Positions 17,770 through 27,720 of a DNA stretch of 56,713 nt are shown piece by piece. The stretch lies in contig CASEIL010000012.1 of the NCBI GenBank assembly GCA_949288065.1, forward strand, positions 1 through 56,713, in the 5' to 3' direction. Position numbers and translations under genes: made by a program. The first letter of the stretch is position 1; each line of letters begins with the position of its first letter. Under the pieces are notes generated by a model, which saw only the letters and a program-made list of their open reading frames with translations, did not search any database and had not been told where the DNA came from. This DNA comes from an uncultured Phascolarctobacterium sp. (lineage in GTDB: Bacteria; Bacillota; Negativicutes; Acidaminococcales; Acidaminococcaceae).

Positions 17770-18732
17770 TTAAAGTTTAACTGCAAAATCCTTGCGGTCA
17801 AAGCTGTGTACGGCATCTACAAAGCGTACCGTGCCGGTTTTGTAACGCATGGAAACGGTATGCGTGCGCACACCGCCGCCAAAGTAACGCAGGCCGTGCA
17901 GCAGCTGGCTTTCGGTAATAGCGGTAGAGGTAAACATGCAGTCGTCGCCTTTTACCATATCGTCAATGGTCAGCACCTTGTTAACATCGGTAATGCCCAT
18001 CTCTAGGCAGCGTTTTACCTGCGCGTCGTCTTCCGGGCACAGGCGGGCCTGCATATCGCCGCCAAGGCATTTAATGGCAGCTGCAGCCAAAACGCCTTCC
18101 GGTGCGCCGCCCTTGCCGATGTACATGTGCACGCCGGTGCCTTCAATGCCGGCGTTAACAATCGGGTTAACGTCGCCGTCTGTAATAAGATGAATGCGTG
18201 CGCCTGCGCGGCGGATATCATCCATTAAGCCGTAATGGCGTTCGCGGTCCAGCAAAACAACGGTCAGGTCGCTTACTTTTCTGTCCAGCGCTTTGGCAAC
18301 GCGTTCCAGGTTTTCACTTACCGGCGCGTTGATGTCGATGCAGCCTTTGGCGCGCGGGCCAACGGCAATTTTGTCCATATACATATCAGGAGCGTGAAGC
18401 AGGCAGCCTTTCGGAGCAATAGCAATTACGGCAATCGCGCCGGGCTGGCCTTTTGCAACAAGGTTGGTGCCTTCAACCGGGTCAACGGCAATATCAACTT
18501 CCGGCCCGCCGGCGCCTACATGCTCGCCGATATACAGCATCGGCGCTTCGTCCATCTCGCCTTCACCAATTACAACCGTACCGCTGATGTTCACCGTATC
18601 AAACATTTTTCTCATTGCGTCAACGGCCAGCTGGTCAGCGCCGTTTTTATCGCCGCGGCCAACGCTGCGCCCGCAGGCAATGGCGGCTGCTTCCGTTACA
18701 CGGACGAACTCCATGGATAATTCTCTGTTCAT
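17770..18732 (-). CDS. glpX: Fructose-1,6-bisphosphatase class II
   Basis: Gluconeogenic hydrolysis of fructose-1,6-bisphosphate; a lithium-sensitive-type phosphatase fold. The 320 aa contain GDKNGADQLAVDAMR, the metal site region IGEGEMDEAPML, DPVEGTNL, and GKGGAPEGVLAAAAIKCLGGDMQ. The length and motifs are typical of GlpX. It has its own promoter 43-71 nt upstream and a terminator downstream, so it is probably monocistronic. Confidence 0.95.
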   Translation of the reverse strand: MNRELSMEFVRVTEAAAIACGRSVGRGDKNGADQLAVDAMRKMFDTVNISGTVVIGEGEMDEAPMLYIGEHVGAGGPEVDIAVDPVEGTNLVAKGQPGAIAVIAIAPKGCLLHAPDMYMDKIAVGPRAKGCIDINAPVSENLERVAKALDRKVSDLTVVLLDRERHYGLMDDIRRAGARIHLITDGDVNPIVNAGIEGTGVHMYIGKGGAPEGVLAAAAIKCLGGDMQARLCPEDDAQVKRCLEMGITDVNKVLTIDDMVKGDDCMFTSTAITESQLLHGLRYFGGGVRTHTVSMRYKTGTVRFVDAVHSFDRKDFAVKL

Positions 18733-18774
18733 TCCTACCCCAACTCCTTTATTTTTTATAACTACTTTATAACA

Positions 18775-18803
18775 ATTATGCCACGTTAACGTAGTTTCTG
18801 CAA
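18775..18803 (-). promoter_or_regulatory. glpX promoter
   Basis: Minus-strand TTGCAG (18798-18803), 17-nt spacer, CATAAT (18775-18780). Confidence 0.6.
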
Positions 18804-18830
18804 CAAAAAACTCTTAGCATACTAAGAAAG
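18804..18830 (-). terminator. Terminator of the sppA/Yip1 unit
   Basis: TCTTAG/CTAAGA hairpin followed by a T run on the minus strand. It overlaps the last codons of the Yip1-family gene. Confidence 0.7.
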
Positions 18831-19388
18831 TTTAAGCATAATAAGCTTAAACAAAAACTGAAACGGCAAAACTATCGCCGTGTAAATCAATAAAAAGCTG
18901 AACAGCACCGTTGCCAGCGCCCGCTTAAAATCAATTAAATATACCGATTGCAGTGAGCGCACCAGAAGGTACAGCATCCACAGCAGCCCAAACAAAATAG
19001 CCGCCGCCAGCACCACAATCCCCATCAGCGAAAGCCTGGTGCTTAACAGCGCTACCGGCGTCAGCATTAAAAACGGCAGCGTGGTGTAGCCCAAAAGGCA
19101 AATCAGCCCCACGGCGTCGCCAGCCAGCGCGCCCATGGTACACAAAATGCCGTGCAGCAAAAAGCCATACATCGAAAGGCACACGCCGCTGATAACAAGT
19201 ATTACCGCAATAATGCCAAAACGCACCGTCAGCGGCTGCTCAATAAAAAGCTGGTTGGTTATAACGCCGCAAAAAAGCCCCACGCTCATGGTAAAATACC
19301 ACAGGCTGCGCCACAGGCACGGCTCCTTCACCAGCATTTCCATGCCGTCGCGGGTTGAAAACAGCACATCAAAGGTTTTGCGCCGCAT
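18822..19388 (-). CDS. Yip1-family integral membrane protein
   Basis: A 188-aa protein with five hydrophobic segments. It begins with a cytoplasmic stretch typical of bacterial Yip1-domain proteins (F..LFSTRDGMEMLVKEP.LWRSLWYF) and has a conserved-looking central region (GDAVGLICLLGYTTLPFLMLTP). The function of bacterial Yip1 proteins is unknown. It starts 6 nt after the sppA stop codon, so the two are an operon; a link to membrane-protein quality control is possible but unproven. Confidence 0.72.
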   Translation of the reverse strand: MRRKTFDVLFSTRDGMEMLVKEPCLWRSLWYFTMSVGLFCGVITNQLFIEQPLTVRFGIIAVILVISGVCLSMYGFLLHGILCTMGALAGDAVGLICLLGYTTLPFLMLTPVALLSTRLSLMGIVVLAAAILFGLLWMLYLLVRSLQSVYLIDFKRALATVLFSFLLIYTAIVLPFQFLFKLIMLKLS

Positions 19389-19394
19389 AAGGCA

Positions 19395-20339
19395 TCACCT
19401 CTCCGCCTTCGGCACCGGCGCCGCGTTAACCTCCGCACCGGCACCCTGCAAAGCCTGCTCCAGCTGCCCTAAAATTAAATCGTTCAGGCGCGCTTCAAAC
19501 AAAAGCTGCCACGGCTTATTGGCAGGCTTTTCTTTAATTTCCGGCACGCCGCTTACGCCGATTAATTTACCGGCAGCCTCCAGCGCGTCGTAATAGTTGC
19601 CAATCTCGTCAACCAGCCCCAGCTCTTTAGCCTGCTTGCCGGTGTAAACGCGCCCGTCAGCCAGCCCGCGCACAACGGCAGGGTCCATTTTGCGCCCTGC
19701 TGCCACAACGTCAATAAATTCGCCATACAGCTGGTTTACAATGCCCTGCAAAATGGCGCGCTCTTCCGGCGTCATTTCCCTGTCGGGGGATAAAATATCC
19801 TTATGCGGGCCGCTTTTAATTTTGCCGGTGTACACACCGATTTTTTTATACAAATCCTCAACATTCATATAAGGCATATATACGCCGATGCTGCCCGTCA
19901 GCGTTGAAGAATTGGCGTAGATCACGTCGCTGTAAGAAGCCAGCCAGTACGCCGCCGATGCCGCCTGGTCGCCCATGGAGGTTACAATCGGCTTTTTAGT
20001 GGTTTCCTTAAAGCGTGCCAGCTCGCGGCCTACTTCTTCCGCAGCCGTTACGCTGCCGCCTGGCGAATTAATATGCAAAACCAGCGCTTTAACAGTGTTA
20101 TCTGCCGCAGCGTCGCGGATTTCCTTCATCAGCTGGCCACTGGTGGCTGCCTGCGTGCCGCCCAAAAGCGTCTGCTCAACGGAAGCGCCGTCCACAATAG
20201 GCCCGCTGATATTAATAACGGCAACCCTGTCGCCAATAGCTGCCTGCGGCTCGCCGTTATTGTTGCCGCCCAAAAGCGAAACAACAAAAGATAAAACGGC
20301 AATCAGCAAAACGGCACTGATAAATATTTTCTTCAGCAT
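19395..20339 (-). CDS. sppA: Signal peptide peptidase SppA (short form)
   Basis: Membrane-bound serine protease of the ClpP/crotonase fold that degrades cleaved signal peptides. One N-terminal membrane anchor (about 5-23) is followed by one SppA domain. INSPGGSVTAAEE lies near the oxyanion region, the nucleophile serine sits in TSMGDQAASAAYW, and GSIGVYM follows, with the Lys general base in KIKSGPHKD. The 314-aa length matches the single-domain Gram-positive type. It follows pyrG after a terminator and precedes the Yip1-like gene. Confidence 0.93.
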   Translation of the reverse strand: MLKKIFISAVLLIAVLSFVVSLLGGNNNGEPQAAIGDRVAVINISGPIVDGASVEQTLLGGTQAATSGQLMKEIRDAAADNTVKALVLHINSPGGSVTAAEEVGRELARFKETTKKPIVTSMGDQAASAAYWLASYSDVIYANSSTLTGSIGVYMPYMNVEDLYKKIGVYTGKIKSGPHKDILSPDREMTPEERAILQGIVNQLYGEFIDVVAAGRKMDPAVVRGLADGRVYTGKQAKELGLVDEIGNYYDALEAAGKLIGVSGVPEIKEKPANKPWQLLFEARLNDLILGQLEQALQGAGAEVNAAPVPKAER

Positions 20340-20360
20340 TTTTTCATCTCCTTATACGCA

Positions 20361-20390
20361 AAAAGCAGACCGTCAGGCAGTCTGCTTTTT
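20361..20390 (-). terminator. Terminator of pyrG
   Basis: AAAGCAGAC/GTCTGCTTT hairpin followed by T residues on the minus strand, between pyrG and sppA. I see no strong promoter between it and sppA, so some read-through is likely. Confidence 0.75.
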
Positions 20391-20407
20391 GGTTATGTTA
20401 CCGGCTG

Positions 20408-22042
<1,635 letters not shown>

Positions 22043-22056
22043 TTATTTAAACTGCA

Positions 22057-23715
22057 TTACATTCTTTCCGGTGCGGATACGCCTAAAATACCAAGCGCAT
22101 GGCGCAGCACATGCTGCGTTGCTTTTACAAGCTTAATGCGTGCCTGCTGAAGTTCCGGGTCAACACCCAGAATACGGCACTGGTTATAGAAGGAGTGGAA
22201 CAGCCCTGCCAGCTCGTGCACATAATGCGCAACGCGGTGCACGGCGCGCTCTTTAGCTGCCGCAGCAATCAGTTCGGGATATTCGCCCAGCTTTTTAATC
22301 AGCTCGGTTTCGGTAGGCTCTGTCAGCAGGCTGTAATCTGCGCTGGCGGCTTCTTCAATGCCAGCCTCTTTTAACTGGCGGAAAATGCTGCAAATACGCG
22401 CATGTGCGTACTGAATATAGTAAACAGGGTTTTCGTTGGATTTTTCGGTTGCCAGAGTCAAATCAAAATCAAGCTGGCTGTCGATGCTGCGCATAACAAA
22501 GAAGAACCTTGCAGCGTCGGTGCCTACTTCTTCAATCAGTTCGTTCAAAGTTACGCTCTGGCCCGTGCGTTTGGACATTTTTACCAGCTCGCCGTTGCGG
22601 TACAGGCTGACCATCTGCAAAATCAAAACCTCAAGCTGGTCAGGGTTATAGCCCAGCGCGCCCACAGCGGCCTTCATGCGGGCAATATAGCCGTGGTGGT
22701 CTGCGCCCCACAGGTTAATAACACGGTCAAAACCGCGTTCAAATTTATTGCGGTGGTAAGCAATATCGGCAGCAAAATAAGTGGGCACGCCGTTATCGCG
22801 GATAACGACGCGGTCCTTATCGTCGCCGTATTCGGTAGCCTTCAGCCACAAAGCGCCGTCTTTTTCATACATATAGCCGCGCTCGGTTAAATAATCGCAG
22901 GCTTCCTTAATTTTGTTGCCGTCGTGCAAAGTCTGCTCGCTGAACCAAACGTCGTAGGTTACATTAAACGCTTCCAAATCCTCTTTCAGCGCTGCCAGTT
23001 TTTCCTTCAGCGCAATGGTGCGGAATTCTTCAATGCGTTTTTCTTCATCCATGTGCAGGAACTTATCGCCGTAAATACGTTTAATGCGTTCTGCTGTATC
23101 TATTATATCATGCCCGTGGTAGCCGTTTTCCGGAAATTCCACGTCGATGCCGAACGCTTCCAGATAACGCGCGTTTACGGAAGCCGCCAGGTTGTTAATC
23201 TGGTTGCCGGCGTCGTTAATGTAGTATTCGCGGGTTACGTTGTAGCCTGCCGCTTTCATCAAATTAGCAAGCGAGCTGCCAACTGCTGCACCGCGGCCAT
23301 GGCCTACATGCAGCGGGCCGGTCGGGTTGGCGCTTACATATTCAATCTGAATTTTTTCATCGCTCGGCGCGGTTAAATTGCCGTAGTTTTCTCCTGCTTC
23401 CACAATATGGGCAAACATATCGCTCAGCCAGTTATCTTTTAAATAAAAATTAATAAAGCCCGGGCCTGCAATTTCTGCTTTTTCCACATAGGCGCAGTCT
23501 AAATTATCAATTACGGCCTGCGCTACCATTCTGGGGTTGCATTTTAAAGTTCTGGCAGACTGCATGGCAAAGTTGCTGGCAAAATCGCCAAACTCTTTTT
23601 GCGGCGGCACCTCCAAAAGCACCTCCGGCAATTCGCCTTCTTTAATGGTTCCCTTCGCTATGGCGGAAAGGGCGGCATTTTTAATTGCACCTGCCAAAAT
23701 TTCTTTAATGTCCAT
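22057..23715 (-). CDS. argS: Arginyl-tRNA synthetase
   Basis: Class I synthetase that charges tRNA-Arg. The HIGH-type motif is PTGPLHVGHGRGAAVG and a canonical KMSKR is present (LVKMSKRTGQSVTL), which many ArgRS lack. The N-terminal Add-1 domain and C-terminal DALR anticodon-binding domain (HVLRHALGILGV.APERM) are intact. ATG at 23715 has GGAGG 6 nt upstream; an ATG at 23721 abuts that site. The start lies inside the end of the DUF1934 gene (11-nt overlap), implying coupling. Confidence 0.96.
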   Translation of the reverse strand: MDIKEILAGAIKNAALSAIAKGTIKEGELPEVLLEVPPQKEFGDFASNFAMQSARTLKCNPRMVAQAVIDNLDCAYVEKAEIAGPGFINFYLKDNWLSDMFAHIVEAGENYGNLTAPSDEKIQIEYVSANPTGPLHVGHGRGAAVGSSLANLMKAAGYNVTREYYINDAGNQINNLAASVNARYLEAFGIDVEFPENGYHGHDIIDTAERIKRIYGDKFLHMDEEKRIEEFRTIALKEKLAALKEDLEAFNVTYDVWFSEQTLHDGNKIKEACDYLTERGYMYEKDGALWLKATEYGDDKDRVVIRDNGVPTYFAADIAYHRNKFERGFDRVINLWGADHHGYIARMKAAVGALGYNPDQLEVLILQMVSLYRNGELVKMSKRTGQSVTLNELIEEVGTDAARFFFVMRSIDSQLDFDLTLATEKSNENPVYYIQYAHARICSIFRQLKEAGIEEAASADYSLLTEPTETELIKKLGEYPELIAAAAKERAVHRVAHYVHELAGLFHSFYNQCRILGVDPELQQARIKLVKATQHVLRHALGILGVSAPERM

Positions 23716-24139
23716 GCGCATCCTCCTCGATAACTATCTGTATTTTCATCTCATTTTGTTCCTGTCCGGCCAGCTCCAGCATATATTCCAGTTCAATATG
23801 CCAGATGCCGTCACGGCAGTAAACATATACATATTCGGTCTTTGTTTTCAGCCCAAAGCTCATATACGGCGTTTTGTAAACGCTGATATACTCAAGCCCG
23901 TGGGCAAACTCCTGCCGCGACTCTACCGTGCCGCTGCGGATAATGACAACGCTGTCGTAGTTCCATTTAATGGTAGTTTTTGTGCCCTGCATGCCGACGG
24001 CTTCGGTTTCATCGTAAAACACATAAAACTTGCCGTTTTTTTCGGCCATGCGCCCAAACGATACCGTTTCAATAGCGGTCTGCTCGTTATTACTTTTTTC
24101 GTAACTTTTAACGTGAATTTTTACTTTTTTCATTTCCAT
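23705..24139 (-). CDS. DUF1934 protein (YwiB-like)
   Basis: Small beta-barrel (calycin-like) protein of unknown function, about 144 aa from ATG 24139 (GGAG upstream). Seen: a pattern of alternating beta strands (VKIHVKSYEK, FYVFYDETE, TTIKWNYDSVVIIRSG, TEYVYVYCRDGIWHIELEYML). The Bacillus counterpart ywiB lies directly before argS, the same arrangement as here, which supports the assignment. The stop codon overlaps the argS start, suggesting that its translation sets argS expression. Confidence 0.8.
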   Translation of the reverse strand: MEMKKVKIHVKSYEKSNNEQTAIETVSFGRMAEKNGKFYVFYDETEAVGMQGTKTTIKWNYDSVVIIRSGTVESRQEFAHGLEYISVYKTPYMSFGLKTKTEYVYVYCRDGIWHIELEYMLELAGQEQNEMKIQIVIEEDAHGH

Positions 24140-24164
24140 ATTAAAAAGCACTCCAAAAATGGCC

Positions 24165-24214
24165 GGAGCCTGCTTCACTTTAAGATTTCCCTACTAAAAA
24201 ACGAAGCAAGCTCC
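24165..24214 (-). promoter_or_regulatory. Inverted repeat in the DUF1934-argS leader
   Basis: Two 12-nt arms (24165-24176 and 24203-24214; GGAGCTTGCTTC pairing with GAAGCAGGCTCC, one wobble) form a hairpin in the minus-strand transcript, upstream of the ribosome-binding site of the DUF1934 gene. A six-T run lies just after the first arm rather than after the hairpin, so it is not an ordinary terminator. No T-box sequence is visible. Confidence 0.45.
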
Positions 24215-24259
24215 TTAACAATTTTATCACGGTTCAAAAACTGCCAAAACTTCTTAAAT

Positions 24260-24288
24260 ATTATATCTCACCGTTACGGTACAGTCAA
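24260..24288 (-). promoter_or_regulatory. DUF1934-argS promoter with a dyad in the spacer
   Basis: TTGACT (24283-24288), 17-nt spacer, TATAAT (24260-24265) on the minus strand. The spacer contains the perfect dyad ACCGT-T-ACGGT (24270-24280), a possible operator. Confidence 0.75.
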
Positions 24289-24319
24289 CCGCATAAAACA
24301 ACACTAATAACGATTTTGC

Positions 24320-24349
24320 TTGCTTTAAACTAATAAAGAAGTGTATAAT
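24320..24349 (+). promoter_or_regulatory. putP promoter
   Basis: TTGCTT (24320-24325), 18-nt spacer, perfect TATAAT (24344-24349), about 43 nt upstream of putP. Confidence 0.7.
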
Positions 24350-24391
24350 TAATATATTATTTACATAAACCATATATGGGGAGGATTTTTT

Positions 24392-25879
24392 ATGCAACAG
24401 GATTTGGGAAGCATTTTAGCCTACGCCCTGTACTTTTTGGTACTGTTCGGCATTGGGCTTTACCATATTAAGGACACCGGCGATATGCAAAGCTATATGC
24501 TGGGCGGGCGCAAAATAGGCCCGTGGGTATCGGCCATGAGCGCCGAGGCCTCGGATATGAGCGGCTGGATGCTGATGGGCCTGCCGGGCTATGCGTATGT
24601 AGCAGGCGTCAGCGCTTTTTGGATTGCCATTGGCCTTGCTCTGGGCACCTGGCTGAACTGGCGTTTTGTGGCGCAGCGTTTGCGCATTTACACCAAAATC
24701 GCCAACGATTCCATTACGCTGCCTGACTTTTTTGAAAACCGTTTTAACGACAGAAGCAAAATTCTGCGTATCGTTTCCGCCGTTTTCATTTTTATTTTCT
24801 TTTTAATTTACACCGCTTCCGGCTTTGTGGCAGGCGGCAGGCTGTTTACCACTGTTTTTGACATTTCTTATGTAAGCTCGCTTTTAATTACCGCAGGCAT
24901 TGTAATTTTTTACACCTTTACCGGCGGCTATTTAGCGGTTTGCCGCACTGACTTTTTCCAGGGCACCTTAATGTTTTTTGCCATTATCGTAGTGCCTGTT
25001 ACCGGAATTATGCTGGCAGGCGGCCCGGCTGCAACCATTGCCGATTTGCACGCCTTAAACCCCAACTATTTTAATATGTTTACCGACGCTACAGGTCTGA
25101 CGCTGAGCATTACCGCCATCGCCTCCCTCATCGGCTGGGGCCTTGGCTATTTTGGCCAGCCGCATATCCTCGTGCGTTTTATGAGCATCAGCTCCGCTAA
25201 GGAAATCCCGCAGGCCACCCGCATTGCCATGGTTTGGGTAATCTTCTCGCTGTTCTTTGCCGTTGCTTCCGGCCTTGTGGGCCGCGTTGGGCTGGGCGAC
25301 AGCTTAACCGGCGTTAATGCCGAAACCGTTTTTATGGTTATGAACGAGCAGTTCTTCAACTCCTTTATGGCGGCCATCATTATCTCCGCCATTTTGGGCG
25401 CGATTATGAGTACCTCCTCCGGCCAGCTTCTGGTTACGGCTTCTGCTATTTCCACCGACTTTTACCAGGCGCTGCTCCGCAAAAACGCCAGCCAGAAGGA
25501 ACTGGTGCTTGTCAGCAGGGTTGCGGTTATTCTGGTTTCCGCCTGCTCGCTGGCGCTGGCTTATAATCCTAACAACTACATTCTCGACCTTGTTGCTTAC
25601 GCGTGGGCAGGCTTTGGCGCTTCCTTCGGCCCGCTGATGCTGTTCAGCCTGTTCTGGAAACGAACCACCTTAAAGGGCGCAGTTGCAGGCGTATTCTTCG
25701 GCGGCAGCACCGTGCTTGTGTGGAAAGAATGCTTTGCCTACACTGGTTTGTATGAAATTATTCCGGGCTTCTTCGTTTCCTGCCTGGCAATTTTCATCGT
25801 CAGCCTGCTGGATAAAAAACCTTCTGACGCAATTATTAAGGATTTTGAAACCACCGAGCAGCACATTAACGATTTATAA
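24392..25879 (+). CDS. putP: Sodium/proline symporter (SSS family)
   Basis: Sodium-coupled uptake of proline across the cytoplasmic membrane. The 495 aa form about 13 hydrophobic segments. PutP signatures: GGRKIGPWVSAMSAEASDMSGWMLMGLPG near TM2 (the region that binds sodium and proline), LGTWLNWRFVA, ALSAFGYFGQPHILVRFM-type loop (here LGYFGQPHILVRFM) and the STSSGQLLV motif in a later segment. GGGGAGG lies 8 nt before the ATG. It is monocistronic, between its own promoter and a terminator shared with the convergent flavoprotein gene. No proline catabolic gene is adjacent. Confidence 0.93.
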   Translation: MQQDLGSILAYALYFLVLFGIGLYHIKDTGDMQSYMLGGRKIGPWVSAMSAEASDMSGWMLMGLPGYAYVAGVSAFWIAIGLALGTWLNWRFVAQRLRIYTKIANDSITLPDFFENRFNDRSKILRIVSAVFIFIFFLIYTASGFVAGGRLFTTVFDISYVSSLLITAGIVIFYTFTGGYLAVCRTDFFQGTLMFFAIIVVPVTGIMLAGGPAATIADLHALNPNYFNMFTDATGLTLSITAIASLIGWGLGYFGQPHILVRFMSISSAKEIPQATRIAMVWVIFSLFFAVASGLVGRVGLGDSLTGVNAETVFMVMNEQFFNSFMAAIIISAILGAIMSTSSGQLLVTASAISTDFYQALLRKNASQKELVLVSRVAVILVSACSLALAYNPNNYILDLVAYAWAGFGASFGPLMLFSLFWKRTTLKGAVAGVFFGGSTVLVWKECFAYTGLYEIIPGFFVSCLAIFIVSLLDKKPSDAIIKDFETTEQHINDL

Positions 25880-25896
25880 TTTATAACCAAAAAAGT

Positions 25897-25931
25897 AAAA
25901 CTCCTGTACAGCAAAGTGCAGGAGTTTTTTT
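25897..25931. terminator. Bidirectional terminator between putP and the flavoprotein gene
   Basis: AAACTCCTG(T)/CAGGAGTTT hairpin with T residues on the plus strand and A residues upstream; it can stop both convergent transcripts. Confidence 0.85.
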
Positions 25932-25948
25932 ATTGCCTTTTTTTAGTT

Positions 25949-26479
25949 TTACAGGCTTTGCCCTAAACGGAAGGCTTCTTCCGGATAAGCAGTTTTGCTG
26001 ATGACTTCGCGCGTAGGGCAGCCGGGTGCCCGAACCCTGCCGCGGTCAGTCCAGTGCATATAGCGTGCCAATGTTTCGTAATGTTTGGCAATGCTGCGCA
26101 GCGTCAGCGGCGTATCGCTGGCGGCAGCAGCAAGCAGCACCGATTGTTTATCGTTAATATCATAAGTACGCGAATAAAAACGGTCGATAACAGTTTTAAG
26201 CTGCGCGCTGAACGCAAAATAATAAACCGGCGTAACCAGCGCAATAACATCAGCTTCCACAAATTTTTGGATGGCTTCGTTTTCAATATCGTCCTTCTGC
26301 ACGCAGGGGCCGCTCATGCCGCAGGCATCGCACCCCAGGCACGGGTGAATATTGCGGAAAGCTGCGTCGAAGCGGTAAATTTCGTGCCCTTTGCTCTCAG
26401 CGCCTTCAATAAATTTATCTGCCAGCAAATCGGTAGTGCCGTTTTTATGCGGGCTGCCGGTTATAACTACTATTTTCAT
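25949..26479 (-). CDS. Flavodoxin-fold NAD(P)H-dependent FMN reductase, iron-sulfur-flavoprotein-like
   Basis: A 176-aa cytoplasmic flavoprotein. The FMN phosphate-binding loop is ITGSPHKNGTTDLLA at the N-terminus. A compact cysteine cluster, CLGCDACGMSGPC (about residues 48-60), resembles that of iron-sulfur flavoproteins and of related FMN reductases. The FMN contact PVYYFAFSAQLKTVIDRFYSR is also typical. Substrate unknown. The next gene upstream (24 nt away) is a clear paralogue with an export signal, so the two are probably cotranscribed. Confidence 0.8.
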   Translation of the reverse strand: MKIVVITGSPHKNGTTDLLADKFIEGAESKGHEIYRFDAAFRNIHPCLGCDACGMSGPCVQKDDIENEAIQKFVEADVIALVTPVYYFAFSAQLKTVIDRFYSRTYDINDKQSVLLAAAASDTPLTLRSIAKHYETLARYMHWTDRGRVRAPGCPTREVISKTAYPEEAFRLGQSL

Positions 26480-26503
26480 CTTCCTCCCTCTTTTGCGTTA
26501 AAC

Positions 26504-27172
26504 TTAAAGGCTCATGCCCAGGCGCTTGGCCTGCTCCGGAAAATCCGTGCGTTCAATCATGCTGCGGGTGCCGCAGCCAACTGCCAGCACCTTGCCCATA
26601 TCCTGCCACTGCATAAACTGCACCAGCGAATCATAATGGTCAACCAGCGCTTCCATCGTCCAGTCTGCACTGTTCCACGCCGTCGCCATTAAAATGCTCT
26701 TTTTGCCATCAAAGCGGCGCAGCCTGCCGTGCATACGGTCAATTACCGTTTTCAGCTGGGCAGACATATCGTAATAATACAACGGCGTTACCAGCACAAT
26801 CAAATCCGCCGCCAGCATTTGCGGCATCAGTTCTTTTTCAATATCGTCCTTAAAAACGCAGGGTCCATCCATTTCGCAGGCGTTGCAGCCGCTGCACGGC
26901 GTAATGTTTTTAAACGCCGCGTTAAAGCGGAACACTTCGTGCCCTTTGCTTTGCGCCCCTTCGATGAATTTATCGGCCAGTAATGCCGATGTGCCTGCCC
27001 TGTGCGGGCTGCCAGTTATAACTACTATTTTCATTTTGCCGCTTCCCTTCTGCGCTTCTGCGTTAGCCGTGCCTGCCGCACCGCCGCTTTCCAGCATATT
27101 CAGCCCGCAGCCGCTTAAAAACAATGTTAACAAGCCGGAACAGCTTACTTTTAAAAATTCCCTGCGGTTCAT
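26504..27172 (-). CDS. Flavodoxin-fold FMN reductase with Tat/lipoprotein signal
   Basis: Paralogue of the downstream gene, 222 aa. Residues 1-22 read as a twin-arginine signal (NRREFLKV) with a short hydrophobic core ending in a lipobox (LFLSGC, cysteine 22). A linker rich in G, A, E (about 23-46) leads to the flavodoxin domain (MKIVVITGSPHRAGTSALLA, CSGCNACEMDGPC, PLYYYDMSAQLKTVIDR). The signal predicts folded, cofactor-loaded export and lipid anchoring at the outer face of the cytoplasmic membrane, unusual for this family. An alternative start at the internal MKIVV would give a cytoplasmic form, but the best ribosome site (AGGAGGGG) is at 27172. Confidence 0.8.
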   Translation of the reverse strand: MNRREFLKVSCSGLLTLFLSGCGLNMLESGGAAGTANAEAQKGSGKMKIVVITGSPHRAGTSALLADKFIEGAQSKGHEVFRFNAAFKNITPCSGCNACEMDGPCVFKDDIEKELMPQMLAADLIVLVTPLYYYDMSAQLKTVIDRMHGRLRRFDGKKSILMATAWNSADWTMEALVDHYDSLVQFMQWQDMGKVLAVGCGTRSMIERTDFPEQAKRLGMSL

Positions 27173-27390
27173 AGCGCCCCTCCTGTAAAAAATTTTAGCT
27201 TAATTAAATTATAGGCGGCGCAGTGCGGTGCGTCCAATGCTTAGTGCCGAACCATGCCTGTAAGTAATAAAAAATCCTGCGGCGCAAAACTAACACCACA
27301 GGTTTTTCATGCCTTAACGGCATAATATTTTGTTATTTTAAGCATTGGTAATTTTGCCGCCGCTGTTTTACAATTAAATAGTATAAGGGC

Positions 27391-27720
27391 TTAAAAAATT
27401 TTCTGCACCAAAAACATATACGCCAGCGTGCCGCCAGCAATGCTCAGCAGCATGCTGCGCCGCCAAAAATGCAGCGCCAGCGTAAGCGCCACGCAGATAA
27501 ATTCCGGCAGACCGTGCCAGGCGTTAAACGGCGCATCCTTAAGGCTGTACACCACCAGCATGCCCGTAACGGCATACGGCAGCACCTTGCCAAGGTAGTT
27601 TATAAAAGGCGGTATGCTGCGCCCGCCGCCGAAGATGATAAACGGCAGGCTGCGCGTCAGCACCGTTGCCAGCACAATGGCGGCAATCATAATTATGCTT
27701 TGCCAAACTGTCATCGTCAT
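27391..27720 (-). CDS. azlD: Branched-chain amino acid exporter small subunit AzlD
   Basis: A 109-aa protein with four hydrophobic segments. TRSLPFIIFGGGRSIPPFINYLGKVLPYAVTGMLVVY is characteristic of AzlD. It works with AzlC to export branched-chain amino acids or analogues. Its ATG overlaps the azlC stop codon (ATGA), the usual azlCD coupling. Confidence 0.9.
   Translation of the reverse strand: MTMTVWQSIIMIAAIVLATVLTRSLPFIIFGGGRSIPPFINYLGKVLPYAVTGMLVVYSLKDAPFNAWHGLPEFICVALTLALHFWRRSMLLSIAGGTLAYMFLVQKIF

Noticed and set aside
22057..24288. T-box riboswitches upstream of argS, tyrS or lysS
   Set aside because: None of the leaders contains the conserved T-box sequence (AGGGTGGNACCGCG-like) or has the length for one.
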